This document shows, one piece after another, positions 43,665-51,466 of a stretch of 64,000 bases of DNA. How positions within the stretch are numbered: position 1 is the first letter of the stretch; the number at the start of each line of letters is the position of its first letter. A program made the position numbers and the translations under genes. This stretch comes from Ruminococcus flavefaciens (GTDB lineage: Bacteria; Bacteroidota; Bacteroidia; Bacteroidales; P3). Location of the stretch: contig JAMPAI010000003.1 of NCBI GenBank assembly GCA_023667315.1, positions 248,001-312,000 of the forward strand. Direction: 5' to 3'. Below the pieces are notes generated by a model. The model saw only the letters and a list, made by a program, of their open reading frames with translations. It was not told the origin of the DNA and did no database searches.

Positions 43665-44819
43665 TTAAATCGCCAAACTACGCCACTGCAAGGCATTTCC
43701 GGCGGTAGTCTTGATATCGTTTTCTCCATTGTAGATGGCAAAGCAGCGTTCGGGCGGCGTGTTCGACAGTTGAGCCCATTTAACGATACCTTTAAAGAAA
43801 TCGGAGGAGAAGGTTGCGCCCGATTTTATTTCGTAAGCCTGTGCATCTCCCTTTATATAGCGCAGCAAGTCCACTTCGTTGCCGGTGCTGTCGCGCCAAA
43901 AAGAGAGGGTGGGGCTTTCTCCCCGGTTGTAGGCTGCCTTGATGAATTCGTTCACCACCAAGTTCTCGAACAGGCTGCCCCGCAAAAAGTGGGTGGACAG
44001 CTGTTCAGGACTTTGGATATCCAAAAGAGAACAGGCCAAGCCGGTATCATAGAAGTAGAGTTTGGGCGTTTTAACCAGGCGTTTGGCGAAGTTGTTGTGG
44101 TCGGGTCTGAGCAGGTGGCAGACATAACTGGCTTCCAATACGGAAATCCAGTTGGTGATGGTGGATACCGCCACATCGCATTCGTTGGCTAAGGAAGATA
44201 GGTTGAGCAACTGCCCGATACGTCCCGCGCACAGCTTGATGCAGCGGATAAATTTGCCCAAATCCCCGATATTCTTCATAAGCCGCACATCCCGATCCAC
44301 ATAGGTCTGTATATAGAACGGATAGTAGTCGGTGGGGCTGATATTCTTGTCGTAAAGACGAGGGTAGCCGCCCGTAAAGATTTCCTTGTCGAGCGAATCG
44401 GGCAGGATTTCACCCTCCTGCATTTCCGCATGAGAGAAAGGCAATAGCTTCAACAGGGCTGTCCTGCCCGCCAGCGACTGGCCGATACGTTCCATCAGCA
44501 GGAAATTGTGTGAACCGGCCAGCAGGTACATGCCCTCCTTGCCGGCATGGTCGATATGGGTCTGCAGGTAGGAGAACAGTTCGGGTACCCGCTGTGCCTC
44601 GTCGATAATCGTTTTGTCGGGATAGGTGGCCAGGAAGCCCTTGGGGTCTTCGGTGGCGAACAGGCGCATATCGGGGTCTTCGAGTGACACGTACCGGTAC
44701 TCGGGAAACGAGTTTTTCAACAGCGTGGATTTGCCCGACTGCCGGGGTCCGGTCAGGGTGACAACCGGGAATTTAGAGGTCAGCTCCACAAGTTTGTACC
44801 GTAACAATCTGTCAACCAT
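43665..44819 (-). CDS. AAA ATPase with DUF4143 domain
   Basis: A 384-residue protein of the AAA_14/DUF4143 family. Walker A is GPRQSGKST and Walker B-like is KTIIDEAQRVPEL. The C-terminal DUF4143 part contains KLYFYDTGLACSLLDI, GSLFENLVVNEFIK and the nuclease-like pattern GNEVDLLRY followed by AYEIKSG. Members are abundant in gut Bacteroidetes and their function is unsettled. The ATG at 44819 is chosen for its promoter and normal N-terminus. It is monocistronic. Confidence 0.9.
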   Translation of the reverse strand: MVDRLLRYKLVELTSKFPVVTLTGPRQSGKSTLLKNSFPEYRYVSLEDPDMRLFATEDPKGFLATYPDKTIIDEAQRVPELFSYLQTHIDHAGKEGMYLLAGSHNFLLMERIGQSLAGRTALLKLLPFSHAEMQEGEILPDSLDKEIFTGGYPRLYDKNISPTDYYPFYIQTYVDRDVRLMKNIGDLGKFIRCIKLCAGRIGQLLNLSSLANECDVAVSTITNWISVLEASYVCHLLRPDHNNFAKRLVKTPKLYFYDTGLACSLLDIQSPEQLSTHFLRGSLFENLVVNEFIKAAYNRGESPTLSFWRDSTGNEVDLLRYIKGDAQAYEIKSGATFSSDFFKGIVKWAQLSNTPPERCFAIYNGENDIKTTAGNALQWRSLAI

Positions 44820-44839
44820 TGGTGTTTTGTTTGTTTTTG

Positions 44840-44870
44840 CAAATTTACGATTCAAAACTAAAATTGCAAA
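44840..44870 (-). promoter_or_regulatory. Promoter of DUF4143 ATPase gene
   Basis: A full Bacteroidetes promoter on the minus strand: TTTG (44870-44867), 19-bp spacer, TAAATTTG (44847-44840). Transcription would start about 15-20 bases before the ATG. Confidence 0.7.
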
Positions 44871-44981
44871 CTTTTCTTGCAAATTTTCGATTGATGCCGA
44901 AAGGGAGAGCCTTTTGCGGTCAAGGAGGCAAATGATTTCTTTGGAAAATTTCGGTTTTTATTTTGTCTTATTGATTAATAA

Positions 44982-45902
44982 TCAGTGTATTATTGTTTCG
45001 TTGCGTCCGGCCAGTACATTTTTTTTCAACCCGTCCAGGCCGGCGCGGAGGAGGGCGGAGTGGGCGAAGGCTTGTTGGAATTCGGATTCGGACATTGAAA
45101 AGATCCGCTCCCGGCTTAGGTTCAGCAGGGCTTCCGAGGCTTGGAACTCGGGATGGCTGGGCGTTTCTATCCTGTGGTTCACAGGGCAAGCCTTTTGGCA
45201 GGCGTCGCAGCCGAACCAGCAGGAGGCAGGTAGCGGGGGGCGTTCCCCCTTGTGTTCAATCGTGAGATAGGAAAGGCATTTGTTGGCGTTCAATCCGTCC
45301 TGCAGGGCATGGGCGGGGCAGGCATCCTCGCAACGGCTGCAGTCTTTGCAAGGGTGCGCGAAACCTACTTCTTGTAGCAGCGGCCTGTCGTAGGTGTCGA
45401 ATTCGGCCTGGGTAAGCAGGATTCCGATAAAGCAGTAGGAACCAAAACGGGGATTCAACAGCAGCGAGTTCCTTCCGACAACGCCCAAGCCCGCCTGTTC
45501 CGCCCAGTATTTCTCAAGCACGGGCGCGGTATCGCAGAAACAGCGGAACGAGCCTTCGGGCAGGCCGTCCGCCAGAGAGAAAAGCTTTTCCTTTACGTAA
45601 AGATGGTAGTCTTTGCCCTGGGCGTAGAGCGACACCTCGGGGTTGCGGGGCGTGTTCCCGTGTTGGGCGTATCCGCAGAGAATCACCACGAGGCTCTTGG
45701 CTCCGGGCAACAGCAGCGCGGGGTCGAAACGTTTGTCGATATGGCGTTCCAGATAGTGCATTTCCGCCTGCCGCCCCTGTTCGAGATAGGCACGGAAGGT
45801 GTCTTTGACAGCGGCATCCACCGGTTTCATGGGGGTGATGCCGATGCCGTCTATCTGCAACCGTCCGGCCTTTTGCTTCAGCTCGCTCGCGCTCAACAGC
45901 AT
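44982..45902 (-). CDS. queG: Epoxyqueuosine reductase
   Basis: A 306-residue cobalamin- and iron-sulfur-dependent enzyme for the last step of queuosine synthesis in tRNA. Two 4Fe-4S motifs are visible: CKDCSRCEDACP and CDACQKACP. The N-terminal half contains the substrate-binding part (GIGITPMKP, MHYLERHIDKRFDP). It starts 11 bp after ruvB in the same direction and is probably co-transcribed. Confidence 0.93.
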   Translation of the reverse strand: MLLSASELKQKAGRLQIDGIGITPMKPVDAAVKDTFRAYLEQGRQAEMHYLERHIDKRFDPALLLPGAKSLVVILCGYAQHGNTPRNPEVSLYAQGKDYHLYVKEKLFSLADGLPEGSFRCFCDTAPVLEKYWAEQAGLGVVGRNSLLLNPRFGSYCFIGILLTQAEFDTYDRPLLQEVGFAHPCKDCSRCEDACPAHALQDGLNANKCLSYLTIEHKGERPPLPASCWFGCDACQKACPVNHRIETPSHPEFQASEALLNLSRERIFSMSESEFQQAFAHSALLRAGLDGLKKNVLAGRNETIIH

Positions 45903-45913
45903 GGTGTGCCGGC

Positions 45914-46939
45914 TTAGTCGAAAAGCGAGTTTTCGATGTGTTTGGGCGTTCTGCCCAGATGTTGGTAGGCGAGGGGCGTTACTTCGCGGCCACGGGGGGT
46001 GCGCATCAGGAAGCCTTCCTGAATCAGGTAGGGTTCATAAACTTCTTCGAGCGTGCCGGGGTCTTCGCCCACGGCGGTGGCTATCGTGTTCACACCCACC
46101 GGCCCCCCCTTGAATTTGTCGATGATGGTGAGCAGGATGCGGTTGTCCATTTCATCGAGGCCGAACTTATCCACGTTGAGCGCGTCCAAGGCATGGCGGG
46201 TAATGTCGATCTCCACCGAGCCGTTGCCCTTTACCTGGGCGAAGTCGCGCACGCGGCGCAAGAGCAGGTTGGCGATACGCGGGGTGCCCCGGCTGCGGCG
46301 GGCAATCTCGTAGGCGGCGTCTTCGTGTATGTCCACGTCAAGCAGTCCTGCCGAACGCTGTATGATTTTCTGCAGGGTATTGGCGTCGTAATAGCTCAGG
46401 CGGGCATTGATGCCGAAACGGGAACGCAAGGGGGAGGTGAGCAGCCCGCTACGGGTGGTGGCTCCAATCAGCGTAAAGGGGTTCAGACCTATCTGCACGC
46501 TGCGGGCGTTGGGGCCGCTGTCGATCATGATGTCGATCTTGAAGTCTTCCATCGCCGAATACAGGTATTCTTCCACCACGGGGGTGAGCCGGTGTATCTC
46601 GTCGATAAACAGCACGTCGTTGGGCTCGAGGTTGGTGAGCAGCCCCGCCAGTTCACCGGGTTTGTCGAGCACGGGGCCGGAGGTGGTCTTGATGCCCACG
46701 CCCAGTTCGTTGGCGATGATGTACGACAAGGTGGTCTTGCCCAAGCCCGGAGGGCCGTGCAGCAGCACGTGGTCGAGAGCCTCCTTGCGCTGGCGGGCGG
46801 CCATCACAAACACCTTGAGGTTGCCCGTTACGCTTTCCTGACCTTGGAAACTGTCGAATCCGGAGGGGCGCAGAGCCTTTTCCAACTCTTTGTCGGTGCC
46901 CGTAAGGTTGTTCTTTTCGGGATGAAGGATATCGTTCAT
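45914..46939 (-). CDS. ruvB: Holliday junction branch migration helicase RuvB
   Basis: A 341-residue AAA+ motor of the RuvAB complex. Walker A is GPPGLGKTT, Walker B is [10 protein letters not shown], sensor motif [11 protein letters not shown], and the C-terminal winged helix includes [15 protein letters not shown]. The ATG at 46939 follows its -7 box by only 7 bp. Upstream reading to 46978 crosses the promoter and is rejected. Confidence 0.95.
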   Translation of the reverse strand: MNDILHPEKNNLTGTDKELEKALRPSGFDSFQGQESVTGNLKVFVMAARQRKEALDHVLLHGPPGLGKTTLSYIIANELGVGIKTTSGPVLDKPGELAGLLTNLEPNDVLFIDEIHRLTPVVEEYLYSAMEDFKIDIMIDSGPNARSVQIGLNPFTLIGATTRSGLLTSPLRSRFGINARLSYYDANTLQKIIQRSAGLLDVDIHEDAAYEIARRSRGTPRIANLLLRRVRDFAQVKGNGSVEIDITRHALDALNVDKFGLDEMDNRILLTIIDKFKGGPVGVNTIATAVGEDPGTLEEVYEPYLIQEGFLMRTPRGREVTPLAYQHLGRTPKHIENSLFD

Positions 46940-46946
46940 GGGAAGG

Positions 46947-46954
46947 CAAAGGTA
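46947..46954 (-). promoter_or_regulatory. -7 box (TACCTTTG) of ruvB-queG
   Basis: A perfect TAnnTTTG (46954-46947) 7 bp before the ruvB ATG; the mRNA would be nearly leaderless. No clear -33 box. Confidence 0.55.
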
Positions 46955-46967
46955 CGAAAAGTCGAGC

Positions 46968-47082
46968 GCAGAAGCCAACCGAAGGTTGTTCTACGCGATT
47001 GTCTCGGAAAAGGCCAAGTTTACCTGGCTTTTTCGAGATGATGGCGTAGATAACCGCAAACTTGTTTGCGGTTGGCTTCTGC
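46968..47082. repeat. Nested foldback repeat between ruvB and ssrA
   Basis: Outer 13-bp perfect inverted arms, GCAGAAGCCAACC (46968-46980) and its complement (47070-47082), enclose inner arms CTACGC and GCGTAG (46991-46996, 47044-47049). They also enclose a further stem of TCTCGGAAAAGGCCA with TGGCTTTTTCGAGA. A separate small hairpin, ACCGCAAACTTGTTTGCGGT, lies in the right arm. The flank to 47155 resembles the intergenic repeat at 13607-13735. It has no gene and may be a MITE-like or structured-RNA element. Confidence 0.65.
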
Positions 47083-47166
47083 CGAGACGGAGTACCTTCT
47101 GCGGAGCGCAGCGAAGCAAAAAGTACGAAAAAGCTGAGTGCAAAGCCAGAATTTACAATTTATAAC

Positions 47167-47174
47167 TATCTTTG
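47167..47174 (+). promoter_or_regulatory. -7 box (TATCTTTG) of ssrA
   Basis: A perfect TAnnTTTG 17 bp before the mature tmRNA 5' end, leaving a short leader for RNase P to remove. Confidence 0.6.
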
Positions 47175-47191
47175 CACCTCTTGATTTTCAC

Positions 47192-47570
47192 GGGGCCGAC
47201 TGGTTTTGACAGCAGGGACAGTGGAAAGCAAGCACGCCGAGGGTTGGGTAACTGCCTCGCTAAAACCAATGCTCACGCCATTAAACGGCAACAATAGCGA
47301 TTACGCTCTCGCTGCCTAGTACAAGGTACTACATTCAGCGACGCTTCCGGAAAAAGCCATGACCGCCGGCTCGTTTCCACCGAAGTGCAAAACAATCAAA
47401 GTCGGTTCCGGGCTCATCCCGCTTTCGGTTGTGTCCGGTAATTAGGAAGATAAGAACGGGATACGGATGCTTTTCGCCAGTCCCGTTACGAAAATCAAAG
47501 GAAAGGCTAAGCGTGTAGAAAACTTTTTTGCTGCTTGTTTGGACGGCGGTTCGATTCCGCCCGGTTCCAC
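47192..47570 (+). ncRNA. ssrA: Transfer-messenger RNA (tmRNA)
   Basis: The RNA rescues stalled ribosomes and adds a degradation tag. The 5' end GGGGCCGACTGGTTTTGACA is typical. Its GGGGCCG pairs with CGGTTCC at 47562-47568, which is followed by the discriminator A; a T-arm GGCGG-TTCGATT-CCGCC precedes it. CCA is not encoded. The tag frame reads GNNSDYALAA before TAG (47287-47319), taking GGC after TTAAAC as resume codon by analogy with other Bacteroidetes. The 3' end touches a long foldback. Confidence 0.92.
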
Positions 47571-47698
47571 TTAAAAGCGATTTGGGCGGCGATTTGCTTC
47601 GCCGCAGATATTGGGTTATCTCGGTCACGTACATTAGTACGCTCCCTCGAAACCCGATATCTGTGGCTTGCACCTCACCGCCCAAATCACTTTTAAGT
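47569..47698. repeat. 130-bp foldback element at the 3' end of ssrA (copy 1)
   Basis: Twenty-one-base outer arms (47569-47589 and 47678-47698) pair with one mismatch. Inner 13-base arms (47605-47617 and 47651-47663) also pair with one mismatch. The left arm begins at the tmRNA discriminator base, so the hairpin may end the transcript. The right half (47631-47693) recurs with 7 differences over 63 bp at 50158-50220. A frame through it is not a gene. Confidence 0.8.
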
Positions 47699-47716
47699 AA
47701 ACGTGGTTTAGTCCAA

Positions 47717-47768
47717 GTTTTGGAAACCTGCCATTTGAGGCTCGCATCTTACCGCTCCGAATGCTTTT
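47717..47768. repeat. Diverged third copy of the ssrA-folB repeat
   Basis: This stretch aligns without gaps to the right half of copy 1: GGAAACCTGCCATTTGAGGC against the copy 1 phrase CGAAACCCGATATCTGTGGC, then CGCATCTTACCGCTCCGAAT. It is clearly related but degraded. The following 47769-48068 shows no recognisable gene apart from a possible 21-codon frame. Confidence 0.55.
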
Positions 47769-47954
47769 TTTTGTTACTGAGCTAAGGGGCTCAAGTTTTT
47801 AAGGCAAAAAGTGGATGTCTTTGATGGACAGGGTACGGACTGTCTCCGCTGGGGCATCTACAGACAAAATAGGAATGGTAAGCCGATTCAGTGATCTTGT
47901 AAACCTAAGCTGTTAAACAACCTATAGAGTGTCAACCTTTTTCATGGGGAGTCA

Positions 47955-48020
47955 ATGGAGGCGTTGAGGGCCAAGGTGAACCGGTTGGAGAAATATATCA
48001 AGAAACGGCTTGGGAAATAA
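47955..48020 (+). other. 21-codon frame, possible insertion-sequence remnant
   Basis: ATG at 47955 opens MEALRAKVNRLEKYIKKRLG, a short amphipathic coiled-coil-like helix, and stops at 48018-48020. The preceding word GTGTCAACCTTTTTCATGGG is reminiscent of an insertion-sequence end. It may be the tail of a lost transposase or chance; I do not call it a gene. Confidence 0.15.
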
Positions 48021-48024
48021 TAGG

Positions 48025-48057
48025 AGAAGGGGGCAACCTGATGGATGCACCCCTTCT
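48025..48057 (-). terminator. Hairpin downstream of lipoprotein gene
   Basis: An 8-bp perfect stem, AGAAGGGG (48025-48032) with CCCCTTCT (48050-48057), 12 bp after the minus-strand stop at 48069. No U-run follows, so it may protect the mRNA 3' end rather than terminate. Confidence 0.4.
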
Positions 48058-48068
48058 GATAGGTTAGG

Positions 48069-48884
48069 CTATTTGCTCTTATAAGTTACCTTATAGGTGA
48101 TTTTACCGGTTGATTTATATGAGCGATAAATGGCGGAAACGAATCCATCCTCATCAAAATCGTAGGTGTAGTTGCACTCATAATCTTCAGAGGGGAGACC
48201 TTGGCATTTGCTGCCGAGGTATCCTTCCGAAAATCCCCAGGACAGACAGATGGAGGGGAGGTCAACGAGGTCTTCGTTGTCGTCGTGGTGGCGGTAATAA
48301 TCGAGGTGTCTCCATGATTGGAAGAATGCGCACCAGTCCATATTGGACGGGTGCGATTGGGTGGTGTATGCCACCTCGTCGTTAAAGATGTTGCCATCTT
48401 CCCATTCGAAAGTCCACATTAATTCATCGCCGTCGAATACGCTATGCAGGTATTTTCCGCTTTCATCGTAGGAGAGCCTGAAATTCTCCTTTCCCTCCCA
48501 ACCTCTGTCAAGAACGATTAAGCCCTTTGAATTTAAGTCGAAAGAGGTGCTGGTTTCATCATCAATGGTATTCGTGGCGTCGTAATCGGTACGATTCATA
48601 TATAGCGTGTTGTTTTTCTTTTCGAAGGAAAGTACGTAGTGGTATTTGCTGTCTTCGCTGTTCCAATAGTGGGTAAGGGTTTTGAGGGTTCCGTCGCTGT
48701 TGTACGAAAAGTGGTATGAAAAATAAGTGGTGTCTGCGGTGTTGTATTGAGTGGCTTCCACTTTTTCCACCAGCCGTTCGCCGGCCTTGTTGGTGGCGAA
48801 TTGCTTTTTGTCGTTGTCCTTGTTGCAGGAGGTGGCGAACAGCAGGCAGCCCGCGGTCGCCAAAAGCGTAATCATGCGTTTCAT
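48069..48884 (-). CDS. Putative lipoprotein (DUF4595-like)
   Basis: A 271-residue exported protein with a lipoprotein signal ending LFATSC (C20). The body is a run of tyrosine- and aspartate-rich beta strands (YHFSYNSDGTLKTLTHYW, FRLSYDESGKYLHSVFDG, YTYDFDEDGFVSAIYR), the pattern of DUF4595 or YD-like beta proteins of Bacteroides. Function unknown, likely periplasmic or surface-facing. It has its own -7 box. Confidence 0.78.
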   Translation of the reverse strand: MKRMITLLATAGCLLFATSCNKDNDKKQFATNKAGERLVEKVEATQYNTADTTYFSYHFSYNSDGTLKTLTHYWNSEDSKYHYVLSFEKKNNTLYMNRTDYDATNTIDDETSTSFDLNSKGLIVLDRGWEGKENFRLSYDESGKYLHSVFDGDELMWTFEWEDGNIFNDEVAYTTQSHPSNMDWCAFFQSWRHLDYYRHHDDNEDLVDLPSICLSWGFSEGYLGSKCQGLPSEDYECNYTYDFDEDGFVSAIYRSYKSTGKITYKVTYKSK

Positions 48885-48922
48885 GAAGATGTGTTTTTAA
48901 GGTTAAAGTTTAAATAAACGCA

Positions 48923-48930
48923 CAAAGGTA
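48923..48930 (-). promoter_or_regulatory. -7 box (TACCTTTG) of lipoprotein gene
   Basis: A perfect TAnnTTTG (48930-48923) on the minus strand within an AT-rich gap, giving a leader of about 30 bases. Confidence 0.55.
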
Positions 48931-49051
48931 TAAAAGTTTATTTTATTCTTTTGTATCTTGTTGAAAATTTGTATTATAATAGTTTTATGTATCAGACGAT
49001 AATTTATGCACAATGTTGCATCTTTAAGGAGGCAATAGGGCTACTGCGGGT

Positions 49052-49519
49052 TTAATAAATGTCGTTGGATGAGGACAGTGAGTCTAAGATGCTTTCAAAA
49101 ATCCGTCGGTCCTTGTTTTTTGTGCCCCGGTATTTGAAAAAACTGTACAGCAGGTCAAACAGTTCCTGCTTGACAAGTCGGTCGCAGACTTTAATTTCGT
49201 AAGAGGCAAGTTGTGCAGGGGAGAACCTGTGTACGTTGCTCCGATGGGATATGATGGTGTGCTTGTGAAAGAAAAAGCCCTTTTCGCCGACCTTGCGGCC
49301 TCGCTCAAAGCAATATACCGACATATCCCGGTCAACGATGAGGCCGTGTTTCAGAAGGCCAGTGTCAAAATAAATCTTTGAGGTCGTCATGGAAAGCAGG
49401 TGCAGGTCATTGCCCTCGGTGCCCAGTACGATGAAGAATTTATCCTTGGTGGCGGTAGGCAAGTGGTAGTCGTGAACCAACAGGATGGAGCCGATGGGAA
49501 ACCGTTCAGCAGATGCCAC
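49052..49519 (-). CDS. Putative PemK/MazF-like toxin partner of Panacea protein
   Basis: A 155-residue protein read from a GTG at 49519 (ASAERFPIGSILLVHDYHL); no earlier ATG fits. The N-terminal 60 residues show strands typical of small SH3-like barrels (GSILLVHDYHL, DKFFIVLG, LHLLSMTTSK), loosely resembling PemK/MazF. The C-terminal half is helical and basic. It overlaps the upstream Panacea gene by 14 bp, the usual arrangement of a toxin with its antitoxin. Toxin identity is inference from context; I do not recognise the family with certainty. Confidence 0.5.
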   Translation of the reverse strand: MASAERFPIGSILLVHDYHLPTATKDKFFIVLGTEGNDLHLLSMTTSKIYFDTGLLKHGLIVDRDMSVYCFERGRKVGEKGFFFHKHTIISHRSNVHRFSPAQLASYEIKVCDRLVKQELFDLLYSFFKYRGTKNKDRRIFESILDSLSSSNDIY

Positions 49520-50075
49520 TTTCCATCAGTTTGCTTTCCAGGGCGTTGTAATAGACGGTCTTCTTCATGCCGTCATCAAGCAGCTCCGAAAAATCAATCT
49601 CCGCCTCGCTCGTGCTGTTGTCCGGCGTGAACGATATGTGTTCCCGTTCTTTGGTGTTGCTCCAGAGCGAACCTTTCCTGTGGGTGATTTTCACTAACTG
49701 GCTTGCGGATAACTTCCCGTACCGTTCTGCGATATCGGAAATCACTTCCATGTCCAGCTCGCTGAACTCTGAGTCATCGAATGTATTGGCCGGCCTTACG
49801 ATGCAGGTGCTGCCTTGAAAATCGAATTTCACGTAGTCGGAAAAGAGGTTGGTTCCCGGATATTTTGCAAAGAACACGTCTTGTGCCACAGGGCCTAGCT
49901 TCCATACGCGATAGGGAAGCCATGTAATGGGGGTTCCATACCGTTTTGTGGATTCTTCATCAATCAGGTACAGCAACTTCAGCAGTTTGGTTTGACACAA
50001 CGGCTGACATTTTTCGGCAAGGAACAGAATGAGGTTCCCCACCAGGTCTTTGTTGAGTTTTATTCCGCTGTACAT
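49506..50075 (-). CDS. Panacea-domain (SocA/DUF4065-like) protein, putative antitoxin
   Basis: A 189-residue protein with the Panacea pattern: FLAEKCQPLCQTKLLKLLYLIDEES, then YGTPITWLPYRVWKLGPVAQDV, and a helical end including SELDMEVISDIAERYGKLSASQLVKITH. Panacea proteins act as antitoxins to diverse toxins and as proteolysis adaptors. The next gene overlaps by 14 bp and is the likely toxin. A -7 box is 36 bp upstream. Confidence 0.8.
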   Translation of the reverse strand: MYSGIKLNKDLVGNLILFLAEKCQPLCQTKLLKLLYLIDEESTKRYGTPITWLPYRVWKLGPVAQDVFFAKYPGTNLFSDYVKFDFQGSTCIVRPANTFDDSEFSELDMEVISDIAERYGKLSASQLVKITHRKGSLWSNTKEREHISFTPDNSTSEAEIDFSELLDDGMKKTVYYNALESKLMESGIC

Positions 50076-50110
50076 CGTTTTATGAATTGAAGATGAATCA
50101 ATCTCGGCAA

Positions 50111-50118
50111 CAAAGATA
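50111..50118 (-). promoter_or_regulatory. -7 box (TATCTTTG) of Panacea operon
   Basis: A perfect TAnnTTTG on the minus strand 36 bp before the ATG at 50075. The -33 element is unclear. Confidence 0.5.
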
Positions 50119-50157
50119 ACATAAATTTAAAACAGGGGACGGGCATCGGAGACAACA

Positions 50158-50220
50158 ACATTAGTACGCTTCCTCGAAACCCGATATCTGCGCCTCGCAC
50201 CTCACCGCCCGAATTGCTTT
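50158..50220. repeat. Second copy of the ssrA-end repeat, at the 3' end of folB
   Basis: 63 bp with 7 differences from 47631-47693, including the shared phrase CCTCGAAACCCGATATCTG. It ends at the folB stop codon. Only the right half is present, so it cannot form the same long hairpin. Confidence 0.8.
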
Positions 50221-50581
50221 ATCTTTCTATCTGGAGTTCTATGCCGGAGGCGTGGATTTTTTCTCCTAGGGGCGGGTTCAGTTTCTGGAGTTTTATCCTT
50301 AGTCTTTCGATGGTGGGGAAGTCGCGCAGGATGCGGTCGGCTATGCGGCGGGCCACGTGTTCCATGAGTTTGGAAGAAATCTTCATTTCTTCCTTGACCC
50401 TGTTATATACTTCCGCGTAGTTTACGGTGGACTCTAAGTTGTCGGTAAGTTGCGCCTGTCCGGTGTCGGTGTAGAGGTACAGGTCAACCTTGAACCAGGT
50501 GCCGATGGCGCGTTCCTGTTCGAAACACCCGTGGTGGGCGTAAAACTCCATGCCTTCGATAAAGATGCAGCTGTTTTCCAT
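50219..50581 (-). CDS. folB: Dihydroneopterin aldolase
   Basis: A 120-residue enzyme of folate synthesis that cleaves dihydroneopterin to hydroxymethyl-dihydropterin and glycolaldehyde. The core IFIEGMEFYAHHGCFEQER, TVNYAEVYNRVKEEM and SKLMEHVARRIADRIL match the family, as does the length. The start is directly after the lpxH stop, so it is the last gene of a lipoprotein-lpxH-folB operon. Confidence 0.92.
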   Translation of the reverse strand: MENSCIFIEGMEFYAHHGCFEQERAIGTWFKVDLYLYTDTGQAQLTDNLESTVNYAEVYNRVKEEMKISSKLMEHVARRIADRILRDFPTIERLRIKLQKLNPPLGEKIHASGIELQIER

Positions 50582-51466
50582 TTAGAACGAGTTTTGGGTC
50601 GCCTCGCCTTCCAGTTTCAGGATGTTTCCGTCGTAGGAAGCGAAGGTGCAGTAACGGATCCAGTCGCCGGTGTTCAGGTAGAACGACTTGCGTTCCTGTT
50701 CTCTCTTGCCGTGCTCCAGCGCGGTCTGGTTTTCGGGCAGTACGCGCACCTCCGGCTTCTGCCGGTCGATTTCCGCCAGAACGGGCCAATGCCGGTGGGC
50801 GAAGATAAAGAAGTCGATATGTTTCTGTTCGAGTGCCTCCTGCATGAATGCGAGCAGGTTGCGGTTCTTCCACTGTTCGCGCCTGCGGTGCTGCTCGGCT
50901 TCGGCCGCCACGCCCGTCTTGCGGCTGTGGCGCGACATCGACTTGGCCATCAGGCTGCCCCAGTACGGATGCAAGGCGGCATAGAGCACCCGGCTGGTCT
51001 TGGCTTCGAATATGGCCTTCATCAGTTTGTAGCTCCGTTCGTTCGCGCCCAAGCCGTCGCCGTGCCCGATCAGGAAACGGGCGTCGCCCACATGGAGTTC
51101 CATAGTGCCACGGTACACCTGCATGCCTAATTCCTGCTGGAAGTAAGTATTGTTCCACGTGTCGTGGTTCCCTCCGAAGAAATGCACCGGGATGCCGGCG
51201 TCGGTAAGTTCGGCAATCTTGGCCAGCAGGCGCACGAAGCCTTTCTGCACCACATGGCGGTATTCGAACCAATAGTCGAAAATGTCGCCCAGCAGGAACA
51301 GGGCCTCCATTTCGTGCCGGTGGGCATCCATCCAGGCAATCACCTTGCGTTCCCGTTCGCGGCTTTCCTCGTAATTCGGAGCGCCCAAATGGAAGTCGGA
51401 AAGAAAGAAAATCTTTTTCCCCGGCGTTAACGCAAGCGATAGGATGGACGGTTTACCGGTGGTCAT
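50582..51466 (-). CDS. lpxH: UDP-2,3-diacylglucosamine diphosphatase (LpxH-type metallophosphatase)
   Basis: A 294-residue calcineurin-like phosphoesterase. Metal-binding motifs are in order: SDFHLGAP, LGDIFDYWFEY, GGNHDTW, GHGDGLG and FAHRHWP. The family cleaves UDP-diacylglucosamine in lipid A synthesis. The ATG at 51466 is chosen; it overlaps the upstream lipoprotein gene by 14 bp. Confidence 0.85.
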   Translation of the reverse strand: MTTGKPSILSLALTPGKKIFFLSDFHLGAPNYEESRERERKVIAWMDAHRHEMEALFLLGDIFDYWFEYRHVVQKGFVRLLAKIAELTDAGIPVHFFGGNHDTWNNTYFQQELGMQVYRGTMELHVGDARFLIGHGDGLGANERSYKLMKAIFEAKTSRVLYAALHPYWGSLMAKSMSRHSRKTGVAAEAEQHRRREQWKNRNLLAFMQEALEQKHIDFFIFAHRHWPVLAEIDRQKPEVRVLPENQTALEHGKREQERKSFYLNTGDWIRYCTFASYDGNILKLEGEATQNSF

